NCBI GenBank assembly: GCA_009760885.1
Contig: CM019715.1
Location: 24,269,642-24,333,641, forward strand
From: Achatina immaculata
Taxonomy: Eukaryota > Mollusca > Gastropoda > Stylommatophora > Achatinidae
DNA length: 64,000 nt
Direction of reading: 5' to 3'
Positions 11,133-21,078 of the stretch are shown one piece after another (the stretch's first letter is position 1; the number at the start of each line of letters is the position of its first letter). A program made the translations under genes and the position numbers. The notes under the pieces were generated by a model. The model had not been told where the DNA came from and searched no databases. It was given only the letters and a program-made list of their open reading frames with translations.

Positions 11133-11400
11133 AAAGGTAAGATAAAGGTAACCCTGTCACGTCTTAAAGGCATATAGGGATATGGTGTTAGTGCCCATAT
11201 TTTCCTTGACCTGTCAGGACACTAGAGGATGATATGGTCAGTATCACATCTGGCCGCCTTTCCTTTCCCCATATCCGGAAGAAGTTGGGTAACCATTACT
11301 ACAGCTATGTAATGGGGGCACCTCCGACCAGATTTGAACACCCGACCTTTGCCATGAGAGACCAGTGCATTTACTACTTTGCCACTTAGATGCCCTGTTT
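11133..11400 (-). mobile_element. SINE-1, tRNA-derived (copy 1)
   Basis: The minus strand begins with a tRNA-like head: an A-box-like GTGGCAAAGTAGTAAATGC near 11387 and a B-box-like GTTCAAATC near 11333. Then comes a body shared with the copies at 15.2, 17.4, 48.7 and 62.2 kb (CCGACTTCTTC-type block, GATACTGACCATATC block, GGGCACTAACACCATATCCC block). It ends in repeated ACCTTT units (plus strand ggtaaaggtaagataaagg). SINEs of this kind are transcribed by Pol III from the internal boxes and moved by a partner LINE. Confidence 0.8.
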
Positions 11401-11798
11401 GCTGTCTGACTCCTTCTAAATGATACATTTTTACTGACTTTACTTTACAACCCTGGTATATGAGTCTCAGACATTGTCCCCAGCTTATTCAGCTGCTTAG
11501 AGAAAAGTTTGTGGTCAGACACTGCAGTTGTTCAGAAAGTGGATTCCAGTTTATTTTTTGCCTCCAGTTGCAGTTTTGTTTGCTGAAAAATCTAAAATAT
11601 ATGCTAGATATCACTTGTGAGTGCAAACACATGATAAATATACAAAAATAAACTGTCCACTTCCTAATGACTTTAATATTCAGTAGTGTAGCATTTTTAC
11701 TTATTTAACTTGTATACTGAAAATATAATGAGAAATGTTAGAGATGATGTAGACAAAGATTATTATGATGCCATAACAATTGGAGGTTATGAAATACC

Positions 11799-12541
11799 TC
11801 ATTCATTCATTTGCATGTCCCTTGCGGAACTTTGCTTCCCTAACAGCACTCCTGTAGGCCTCTCAGTTGTGAGCAAGATGGCCTGCTGCTGATGCATCCA
11901 TTTGCAGATCATCAACGATGTCTTTCAGCCATCTTTGCCTTGGTCTTCCTCTCTTTCTTTTTCCCATTATGTACCCTTCCAAGATGGTCTTCTCTAGATT
12001 ATCATGATGTTTAATGTGTCCAGAATATTTCAGTTTTCTCTCTTTAACCCTCTTTACTAGCCAGCCTTCTTCAGTATTAAGTTCTTGTAGTATGGATATA
12101 TTTGTTCTTTTTTGTGTCCATGATATTTGAAGAACTCTTCTGTAGCATTTACATTCAAAGGCATTTAAGAGTTTCTCGGCTGTTTTGTTAAGTGTCCAGG
12201 TCTCACAGGCATATGTTGCAGTGGGAAAGATGCATGCCCTTAAAAATCTTATTTTTGTGGTTCTGTCTGCTCCTCTCCACAGATTCTTTAGTTGTTTTAC
12301 TTTCTGAAGAGCGATAGATGTCCTCCTTTTAATTTCCCTCATTGTATCTCCATTGTTAGTTAGTACTGATCCAAGATATTCAAAACTCTCCACTTCTTCC
12401 AGTTTTTCCTCATTGATACATATTTCACCTGCCTTGTTTGTCTTGTCAGTTGTCATCAGTTTAGTTTTCTTTGCATTCAGATAGAGGTTTTGCTCTTCGC
12501 TGTTCTTATGGACTGACATAATTAGTTTTTCCATTCCTTTC
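11799..12541 (-). mobile_element. RTE-B, 5-prime truncated, nested inside another RTE-B
   Basis: The flanking 9-bp repeat TGAAATACC (11790-11798 and 12542-12550) is the target duplication, and it lies in the host element's own RT codons. The tail reads (CATT)n on plus. The frame from 12541 leftwards is open for most of the thumb and C-terminus (LYLNAKKTKLMTTD, SFEYLGSVLTNNG, ACIFPTATYACETW, GKRKRGRPRQRW). This makes it the best-preserved RTE-B C-terminus in the window. It lacks the endonuclease and the YADD box, so it is a dead-on-arrival copy. Confidence 0.9.
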
Positions 12542-12967
12542 TGAAATACCAGAGAGATTAGATATGCTGATGACACAGTATTACTGTCCACAACACAAAA
12601 AGGAATTGAAAGTAAAACAACTAAAGAATCTGTGGAGAGGAACAGACAGAACTACAAAAATAAGATTTTTAAGGGCATGCATCTTGCCCATCGCAACATA
12701 TGCCTGTGATACCTGGACACTTAACAAAGCAGCTGAGAAACACATAAATGCTTTTGAATGTAAATGCTATAGAAGAGTTCTTCAAATATCATGGACACAA
12801 AAAAGACAAATATGTCCATACTACAAGAACTTAATATTGAAGAAGGGTGGGTAGTAAAGATGATTAAACAAAAAAAACTGAAATATTTTGGACATATTAA
12901 ATGTCATGAGAAATTAGAGAAGACCGTATTGGAAGGGTACATAATGGGTAGATAAAGGGTACATAAT

Positions 12968-13346
12968 CTGCACAAAAATCATTGGAAGCAGCAGAAATGT
13001 GGTTTATTAGAAGAATGTTGCGAATCCCCTGGACACAAAAATAACTAATGAAGAATGTAGGAGAAGAGCTGGAGAGACAAAAAAACCTTGTCAAAAAGAT
13101 AAGAAAGAGACAGTGTACTTTCATAGGACATGCAATGAGAAGAGGGGGCATTGAAAATATTATAACAACAGGAAAAATAGAAGGAAGAAGATCAAGATTA
13201 AGACCAAGAGAAATGATACTGGACAGTCTGACGGGATGGTGTGAGAGGAGATCACCAACTGAGCTGATGGCCTGCATGAATGATCGTGTACTCTGGATAA
13301 GCATAATAGCCAACTCCAGTCGGCACGGCACCTGATGATGATGATG
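12968..13346 (+). mobile_element. RTE-A, 5-prime truncated, nested in RTE-B
   Basis: It carries the last 120 or so codons of RTE-A (MWFIRRMLRIPWTQ, RQCTFIGHAMRRGG, SRHGT stop) and the tail (TGA)n. The repeat ACATAAT flanks it (12961-12967 and 13347-13353), cutting the host's ATAATGGGAAAAAG stretch. The left side also carries a small local duplication of GGGTACATAATGGG. It is nearly identical to the end of the full-length RTE-A at 21.1 kb. Confidence 0.9.
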
Positions 13347-13517
13347 ACATAATGGGAAAAAGAAAGAGAGGAAGACCAAGGTGAATATGGCTGCAAGACA
13401 TCATTGATGATATGCAAATAGATGCATCAGTAGCAGGCCATCTTGCTCACAACCGAGAGAACTACAGGAGTGCTGTTAGGAGGCAAAGTTCTGCAAGGGG
13501 CATGCAAATGAATGAAT

Positions 13518-14211
13518 GCGTCACTCCCTCTTTCCTGCCTCTAAGAAGAAAAAAAATCTGTTCTTTCCTTGTTACTTTGTCTTAGAATGGAGATAGGAGA
13601 GTCACTCATCAAAGCAGTCTCCAGTGTTCTCAGAAATCTCTGTTATATTTATTGAGATGTGGTATCAGCAGGATTCATTACTGCAGCCTTGGAGAGCTGG
13701 TCTGGTGGACAGTTAAGTCAATTATTAGTGGCCTTTATATTTCTGTTGATATATCACTTTTATGTTTTATACCTTCTTCTGCAATAATCTTGAAACACAG
13801 GCAATTGTGTCATATGGGTTACAGTGCCTTACATGAAATCCTGGACCTAGAAAGAAAACTTCAATCACAATCGCATGAACCACGCTGTACAGTATAAAAA
13901 AAAAATAATAATAGTTTACCGAGAGAACACCTGAAGTTTTAAGGATGTACCATAAATTCTTCCTGTGTCTCTCTTGGTGTCATGTTACAGAGGGTGCCTG
14001 TCTAAACTCTAGAAAGCTCATACATCATATATTTGTACATTTATGTGGACACAACTTACAGGCCTGGTCTGATGAGGAGGCAAGACCTGGGATTTGTTGC
14101 CAGCTGTGAGTGCTTTAAAATATATGATATAAAATATATGATGTTATGTACATTTAACAGATCATCAGTTCAATATATTCAGTGAGTGTTGTAGTGGTTT
14201 TTTAAAAAAAT
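13518..14211. other. Unassigned; includes a possible terminal exon at 13801-13897
   Basis: After a plausible acceptor (tgaaacacag ending at 13800), the plus strand reads QLCHMGYSALHEILDLERKL and then 12 more residues to a stop at 13897. The helix-like composition is unlike the surroundings. No upstream exon that could join it was found, so it is only a candidate. Confidence 0.25.
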
Positions 14212-14930
14212 ATCTCTAAACAAATTGGCCTCGAAATCAACTCAGCAAAAACTAAAGTCATTGATCTCACCAACAAGCCGGACAACATTAAATTTAATGG
14301 CCATGCTCTTGAAAAAGTCACTAGTTTTACATACCTAGGAAGCAAGTTAACACCTGTGGGAGACATATCAACAGAAATTATGACCTCAATTGCTTTAGCG
14401 TCAAATGCTTTCAGCAAGCTGACTAACATCTGGAAATCAAAACAACTCATTAGGCACACGAAACTCAAGATCTTCAACTCCTGTGTTGTGCCTGTACTAA
14501 CATATGGATGCGAGAGTTGGAGAATGTCCCCAGCAATGGAAAAGAGACTAGATGCTTTTGAAAATAAGTGCCTTCGAAGACTGCTAAGTATCTGTTAGCA
14601 CGATTTCAGATCAGTTACATCAATAAGACAAGAAACTAAACAAGACTATGTATCAGACGTTATCAGAGGACGTCGCTGGAACTACATTGGTCACGTACTT
14701 AGAAAGGACAAAAAACGACTCCCACGCCAAGCATTTACGTGGTCACCAGGGGGTAAAAGAAAGCGGGAAAAACCCAAAGACACACTAAGAAGAGTTATCA
14801 CCAAGGAGTGTTCAATAATGCTCATCAGAAACACTGAAGATCTAAAGCAAGTAGCAAGGAATTGCCAGACATGGAGAGCCTTGTCCTCTGCCCTGTGCAC
14901 CACCTTTGCCCCAAGAGGATCAACCAACCA
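14212..14930 (+). pseudogene. RTE-D-type C-terminal half
   Basis: A nearly continuous frame gives INSAKTKVIDL, SFTYLGSKLTPVGD, WKSKQLIRHTKLKIFNSCVV, LTYGCESW and FENKCLRRLL, then one stop, then RGRRWNYIGHVLRK and GGKRKREKPKDTLRR. These are the thumb and C-terminal blocks of an RTE-type polyprotein, distinct in sequence from families A, B and C. The RT catalytic part is missing. It ends near AACCAACCATC without a clear tail repeat. Confidence 0.85.
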
Positions 14931-15059
14931 TCTAAGTGGTTTTTTTTAAAAATAAATTTCTTATATTGAATTTAGTAACTGAATTATTTATTTGCAAGTG
15001 GTCATGTTTATCAAAATGAAGATGTATCACATCTCTGATGGAATACTAACATACACTGA

Positions 15060-15150
15060 AGGACAACTAGCTTGCATTTAGGGATAACTAGCATACACGG
15101 AAGGACATCTGACATACATTGAAGAACAAACAGAATGTATTGAAGATACA
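15060..15150. repeat. Degenerate short tandem repeat, about 30 bp
   Basis: Units built around ACATACACTGAAGGACAACTAG recur about three times with many changes. Confidence 0.5.
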
Positions 15151-15152
15151 GC

Positions 15153-15325
15153 ATTTGCTAGTCTCTCGTGGTGAAGGTTGGCAGTTTTGATCTGGCTGGA
15201 GGCGTCCCTATCACCCAGATGTAAAAATGGTACCTGACTTCTTGTGGAGGCAGGGAAGGAAAGGCAGACAGGTGTAGTGCTAGCCACATTATCCTGTAGT
15301 ATGCTGATAGATATGGCCAACATAA
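15153..15325 (+). mobile_element. SINE-1 (copy 2), head damaged
   Basis: The plus strand matches the SINE-1 body: TCTCTCGTGGTGAAGGTTGG, a decayed B box (GTTTTGATCTGG), ATGGTACCTGACTTCTTGTGG and GGAAAGGCAGAC. The order is the same as in the copy at 17.3 kb. The A-box part is missing. Confidence 0.7.
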
Positions 15326-16075
15326 AAATACATCCTTCATCATTATGTTAAAAAAAATGACATTTGAAGAGAAATGTGAGAATGAGGCAGAGGAGTGTAA
15401 GACAGAAGAAAAAGTAAAATATATATGAAAGATTGGTCGTTCTTTGTCTTACGCTCAGAATTTGTTGACTGGGAGACTACTCCTATAACTGGCAGTGTGG
15501 AAGTGTGTTTCTGAAATATTGATAATTAAGCATCTTCTGAAATTCAGACTTTAACAGCTGTTCATTCTTTCTTTAAAATACAGACTCTACCCTCTAAAGG
15601 TCATTTCATTGGTTGAGTTGTGCTACAGTCTGCAGCTAGGCTGTGAAATCGTCACCTCTAGCATATCCGTCCTTGATGTGGCTTATTTTTAGAAACATGT
15701 TTTCCTTCCCACTTGGATCTCTAATAACTCAGCCAGACCATGGTCTTACACTGAGGGGCACTATGTGGAGGAGGTAAAACAGAGGTCAGCTTTGATTTGC
15801 TAACCATGATGCAAATGGTGAACTATGATTTTTTGCCAAGCTGCACAGCACACTAGTGACCTGGCTATACACCTCCCCCGTATGACAGTGCTGAAAGACC
15901 AGAGATGAACAGCCACGTTTGCAAGAGAGATTGGTGTTGATGTCTGAGTGAACAACAAAGAAGAAGCTATGGTTTGCTAACTACTGTCTTATTCAGCTTG
16001 AATTCTAGACCTTTCAGATGCATAACATTGCAAAAGATTATATCAGAACTGTTTTTGGCAGCGTTCAGCTTTTCA
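15326..16075. other. No gene seen
   Basis: No frame above 60 codons, no recognised repeat. Confidence 0.5.
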
Positions 16076-16085
16076 GCCCACCAGT

Positions 16086-16362
16086 CAGTCAGTCAGTTAT
16101 ATGCATGTCCCTTGCAGAACTGTGCCTCCCTAACAGCACTCCTTTAGGCCTCTCGGTTGTAAGCAAGATGCCCTGCTGCTGATGCTCCATTTGCAGATCA
16201 TCAATGATGTCTTGCAGCCATCTTCACCTTGGTCTTCCTCTCTTTCTTTTTCCCATTATGTACCCTTCTCTAAATTCTCATGACGTTTAATGTGTCCAAA
16301 ATATTTAAGTTTTCTCTATTTAATCCTCTTTACTAGCCAACCTTCCTTCAATATTAAGTTCT
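16086..16362 (-). mobile_element. RTE-B, short 5-prime truncated copy with (CAGT)n tail
   Basis: The target duplication GCCCACCAGT is seen at 16076-16085 and 16363-16372. The copy keeps only the last 85 or so codons (ELNIEEGWLVKRI to the C-terminus, with changes). Its tail reads (CAGT)n on plus rather than the (CATT)n of most copies, a feature shared with the copies at 52.1 and 55.8 kb. Confidence 0.9.
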
Positions 16363-16372
16363 GCCCACCAGT

Positions 16373-17157
16373 ATATTAAATATTTAAATCAATGAACCAT
16401 TTTGGAGAACATTCAGATTATACTAGAGGATGTTATTTCTTACATTATGTGTTATATTTCATAGATGACAAACTTGAAACATTGTTTTACAGATTATTTA
16501 CAGATGATTTTCATGATGCAGAACATAAACTCTATATGCTGAATTTTCTCTCATTTAGTTTACAGTCATCATCATCATGTGCTCTCTAGACAACTTCTGA
16601 AGCATCCCAGTCATCTTCTGACTGCATCCTTCATCATACAGCCAGTCTGTAACTTTATTAATACAGTGCTGGTGGATGTGCTTACATGAAAGGAACAAAA
16701 TGACATTGTACAATATACAAATGAAATTAACTAGGCTAGTTTCATAACACACAGATCACATTAGACTTGGCTGTATTTTTACAAATTTGTTTTTGTCCTG
16801 TTTTACAAAAAGAACTCAAAATCAACATAAAACTGCTGCTGTCAATTGATGAATGCTGGAAGGAGACCAGAGCTCCTAAAGATTTGTCTGGAGCTCAGTA
16901 AGGATGATGATGATGATGATATAGCTAAATAGGTTATTTTGCTTGCTTTTTTTTCTCTTTCCATGCTCATACAGCTGTCTCATTGGCCATCTGTTGTGAT
17001 GATTCAGTGGTGATATCACTCAGCTCGCTACTATAACCAAAGATGGTTTGTACTGACTGGAGATCAGATTCCAAAGTTCTACAAAGACAGTTTTGAATTC
17101 TTCTCTATATCCATGTTTCCATGTTTATGGTTTCAGTTTAATCAGACTGAGGGTAAA
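16373..17157. other. No gene seen; LINE-type (GATGAT)n end near 16860-16921
   Basis: GAAGGAGACCAGAGCTCCTA leads to GGATGATGATGATGATGAT. This is the look of an RTE-type 3-prime end with its simple tail, but too short to assign to a family. Confidence 0.4.
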
Positions 17158-18030
17158 ACTGGTGCTAGTCAGGTCTGATGGTGAGGGTTTGGTTGGTAAA
17201 ACTATTGCTAGTTAACTTTGTAGTGGTGAGGTTTTGGAGGGCAGAAATGATGCTAGTCAAGTTTGTAGTGGTGAGGTTTTGGAGGGCAGAAATGATGCTA
17301 GTCAAGTTTGTAGTGGTGAGGGTAAAGGTAAAGGTAATCCTGTAATGCCTTAGAGGCACATAGGGACATGGTGTTTAGTGCCCATATTTCCTTTGATCTA
17401 GAGAGTGATATGGCCAGTATCATGCCTGGCCACCTTTCCTTCCCCAACTCCAGAAGAAGTCGGGTACCCATTTCCACAGCTGGGTGACTGGGGTGCCTCT
17501 GGCTGGATTCAAACCCCCAACCTTCGCCATGAGAGACCAGTGCACTAACCACTTTGCCACTCAGACATGTTGAGGGTGTGGAGGATAATATTGATGCTAA
17601 TCAGGTTTGTTGTGTGAGGGTTAGAGATCTTACATAAGGATAAAACTTGTGTTAGTCAAGTTTGCGCTGATGAGTAATTTGATATATGTGTAAAGTGGTT
17701 TGGATTAGAGATTCTGCATGAAGGTAAATGCTTGTAGTCAAGACTGTGATGGTGAGTCTTTAGATAAAAGAGGGAGGTAGTTGGGATTAGAGATCTTACA
17801 TAAGTGTAAAATACTTGTCAGTCAAGTTTGTGATGGTGAGTGCTTAGATATATGTGTGAGGTGAGTTGGATTAGAGATTTTACATGAGGTAAAAACTTAT
17901 TAGTCAAGTTCATGTTAGTGAAAGTTTAGATATATATGTGTGAGGTGTTTGGTATCAAAGATCTTATATGAAGGTAAATTTGGTACCAGTCAAACTTTTT
18001 GATGTAAGTTTAGATATATTTGTGAGATGG
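17158..18030. repeat. Minisatellite, about 50 bp then longer degenerate units
   Basis: At 17200-17320 the unit GATGCTAGTCAAGTTTGTAG with GGTGAGGTTTTGGAGGGCAG repeats nearly perfectly. From 17570 to 18030 longer units recur four to five times around TTAGAGATCTTACAT and GTCAAGTTTGTGATGGTGAG. SINE-1 copy 3 sits between the two parts and splits the array. Confidence 0.75.
17325..17570 (-). mobile_element. SINE-1 (copy 3), best preserved
   Basis: On the minus strand the A box (TGGCAAAGTGGTTAGTGC near 17565) and B box (GGGTTTGAATCC near 17515) are both close to consensus. The body and the (ACCTTT)n tail (plus gtaaaggtaaaggtaa) follow. Intact Pol III boxes make this the reference copy in the window. 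It lies inside a minisatellite. Confidence 0.85.
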
Positions 18031-19149
18031 TGATATTTAGCACCATACTATACTCTGTCAATCACAGTCATATGATTTGATATTGTGGGTGTTATGATAG
18101 TATCTATCATATTTATTGACAACAGAAGGTTAAGTTCTTTGGCATTATCATTTTTTTTTCAAATTACTTTTATAACTTATGTTTTTCACTTGAGTTTTAT
18201 ATACACACACACCCCACCCCCACCCCCCCCCCCCCCCCCCCTTTTTTTTTTCAAAGGTTTTCAGTCAAAAATGCATTACATTCATTATTTTTCACACCAA
18301 TTTTGTTTGTTTGTTTGTTTGTGGTCATGCTTCATTATATCCTCCAGTCCTTGGTGTTTTGTATACTTTTTGGTGCATTTTCTTTTTCCATCCTTTATTT
18401 ATGAACTTCATGAGATGTTTCCCTCCAAAATTTAATTTTAACTATTTTGTCATGTGTCTCTTCTGTGTTAATTTTATTAAACAAGGGGTTTATTTATTTT
18501 GAATATAAGAATTTGAAACTGAGGTAATATTACACTTGAAAGTAGCACAGCTACATTTAGCTAGATTCTCTTGCAAAGTGATGAGCTGTAGTCTGGTAAT
18601 TCAGTCACCCCTTCACCTGCACTATCAGTGCTGGATATGACAGTCAGTGTATTCAAGAAACAAAATCCAGGAAAATCATGTACAAATAGCTTTTGAGATT
18701 ATACTTCTGCAGGTGTAGGTCAAAGTTAAATTATTAGGAAAAGAAAAGAAATGAATGTCTTTAACTCTTAGACTTCCAAACAACACATGGGACACACAAA
18801 CACATTTTGGTATCATTTATCATGGCTGGTGTGATTTAAACTCTGGGCCCAAGTAGTTTAAGTCCTAAAATCCCTTCACTCTCTCAACACGTGGCTCGTA
18901 AACCATCAAGTACTTCAATGACATAGTTAGAAAAGCAACTTGTTAGATATTGTTAGAAATTATTTTAAAGTTTGTTAAAAAAAATAGACATAAGTTAGAA
19001 GATCTGTATTTACAATGTATTTTTGTTTATGTATATGTCTGCGTGTGTATATGTGCATGAGTGCTATTTTATTAGGTTAATTACTTCTTCTCTTTTACTT
19101 TGAATGTAGTAGTTAAATCTTACACTCTTTTGATATGTTTTTCCTAATT
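18031..19149. other. No gene seen; C- and T-runs
   Basis: A pure pyrimidine run (about 18211-18252: CACCCC units, poly-C, poly-T) produces a spurious 116-codon frame on plus. A (TTTG)n run lies at 18302-18322. Confidence 0.5.
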
Positions 19150-19164
19150 TAATTTGTATATTTG

Positions 19165-19285
19165 TACTAAACCAAATGTGTGGGAAGAATGAAAGATGGA
19201 GTGATGAAGGGCAGAATGTAAGACGGGCCTGCGTGCCCAATTCTTTACCATTTAAAAATAAAGATTATTCATTCATTCATTCATT
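19165..19285 (+). mobile_element. Element X, 3-prime end with AATAAA and (ATTC)n tail
   Basis: The stretch GTGGGAAGAATGAAAGATGG, then GGCAGAATGTAAGACGGG, CAATTCTTTACC and AAATAAAGATTATTCATTC is repeated in reverse at about 30335-30442. A polyadenylation-like signal followed by a tetranucleotide tail suggests the 3-prime end of a retroposon. The tail matches that of RTE-B, so a shared mobilising enzyme is possible. Confidence 0.55.
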
Positions 19286-19837
19286 CACCCCAGACTTTCT
19301 GATCGCCATAAAAATTGATTCAAACTTTAGAAGAAGTGATACTTAGTGTGATCTCCTGTGTCTGGTCAAAGGTATTTATTCTCATTGAATAAACCAGCTA
19401 CACCAGTAGCTGAAAAGTACAGCAGGTTTATCCTGTTATTAAATGTGCAGGCCTTTACTGTGTTACTGGTATTTTAAAAAAACAGGACGGCTCTAATGTT
19501 GGTAGTCACGATGTCTGGTGTTAGTTACCAAGGTCAATTTGCATTCCTGAGCAGCTCAGTGGACATTCTTCTTTTCCAGGACGCAGTGGAGTCATCTACC
19601 CATTTATTTTAATTACCCTCTAATCTCTGTGTGCCCATGTGCCTCATCACAATTCTGCTACAGTACTACCGAAACTACACAATAAACAGCCATTTGAAAC
19701 ATCCTATCTGAAAGTCATATCTCAACAAGAAGGAAACAGTAAAGGAAAAACATGTACCATAATTGTATTTTTCTTGATTCCAATTGTAACACAGAGTAAC
19801 ATCTGGAAAATAAAAATAGCGGTTTCATTTTTCTTTT
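19286..19837. other. No gene seen
   Basis: No recognisable frame or repeat. Confidence 0.45.
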
Positions 19838-19957
19838 AGGAGCCTCCACAAATTTTGTGCGCACACACACGCATGAAGCACAATTGCACACATTTTTTTT
19901 GCACATGAGCTGAACATATTGCACACAGATCGCAAACCCTTAGAGGGAACATTGGTT
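19838..19957 (-). mobile_element. hAT-type transposon end
   Basis: Read on the minus strand, the segment starts CCAATGTTCCCTCTAAGGG and runs through GCACACAAT-like and GTGTGTGCGCACAAAATTTG stretches. This is the well-known CAGTGTTCCCTCTAAG type of hAT terminal sequence. The opposite terminus is not identified, so only one end may remain. Confidence 0.5.
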
Positions 19958-21078
19958 ATAATGCATTGGTATATAACATGTTGTGAGTAAGTAAGCTGAC
20001 CTGATCAATTAGTTGCAAACCAAATGTGAGCGGCCTGGCCTTGCTAAACCAGTTTGTAAGGCCTGTTTATTGAAGTTTTCAATAAAATTAAGGAATATCA
20101 GATTCATAAAATGTCACTATGTTTTAGGATGTGTTTGGGATTGTTATAAACAAAAGAATCTTATTTTTTAAACAGACATTCTTTTGATTCTTTTTGTACA
20201 TCATTTTCCAGGTTTTTCTTGTTTGGGAATTTGTGTAAACCTGAACATTTGAGTGTTAAGAGAACCTGGCATATATTTGCATTTTTATCACTGGATTCTG
20301 ACTAATTGTGGCTCGTAGATATCAAGAGCATATTTCAAAACATTTATTTTTCTATTTTTTATGGTAGAGAGCTGGTAAATGTGAGTCCATTCAGGGTTTA
20401 CAACAAAGAGAGATAGATAGTTCACATATACTATTCCAAATTCTTTCATGTCTCAACTATGACAAGTCAACAAATTTTGTTCATATGAAAGCTCAGATCA
20501 AGTTAATTCAAGCAGTATACTTTTATTCATCTTCAGAATTTTCTTGGTAGATAAATCACATCATTAATCTTATTTACATGTAAAGGAGGTGACAGGTTAC
20601 GTGGAAAATGTAATGAACTTTATTGGGAAGACGAATGCTAGCAGATGAGCTGGATTTTTGATTCAGATATCTTCAGTTGTGACCAAATGACTTCTTAAAA
20701 CATGAGATAATTGGACTTATTGTCCTATGAGATATGTATGTTGAGTCTTATATATATATTGTCATATTGTTCATGTATTTAATAATTTCATTGTATAATT
20801 TTTCTGGGTAAACACCATGCCAGACAAAAGAGATCACAAAGTGAACATGGAATGAATAAATTTTAAATCTTTACCATTATTGCTTTTTTATGAAGTGTTT
20901 AGACATATCTTGATATTTCTTTGTGATTTATTCCTCATCTTGCATGTTTATTCTTCAGTGTTATTTTCTATAGTCTGTTTGTAGCAGAAATCTCATTCAT
21001 TGAATTACACATGTATATTCATTGTCAAAATTACTATTTTCATCTCTGATATTATTTGTTCCTGCATAAAGTACCTGT
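19958..21078. other. No gene seen; expected 3-prime flank of gene A beyond the RTE-A insertion
   Basis: AT-rich, no frame. On the minus strand, which would continue the 3-prime UTR of gene A, an AATAAA motif occurs near 20930. Whether transcripts reach it is unknown. Confidence 0.4.

Larger units (their letters stand above)
11698..13517 (+). mobile_element. RTE-B copy that hosts two later insertions
   Basis: An RT fragment starts at LFNLYTENIM (11698 on), is interrupted at the codons for GYEIP by a minus-strand RTE-B (11799-12541), resumes at [10 protein letters not shown] (12551 on), lacks about 60 internal codons (KKELK joins directly to VKQLKNLW), and is interrupted again by RTE-A (12968-13346). 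It then finishes with GKRKRGRP, the ARHH block, KGHANE and the tail AATGAATG. It is dead as a gene but complete at its 3-prime end. No target duplication for this outer element could be read. Confidence 0.85.

Noticed and set aside
18085..18435. A 116-codon plus-strand frame with a Pro run and hydrophobic stretches
   Set aside because: Produced by a CACCCC/poly-C/poly-T tract. No family motif or repeat-independent support.
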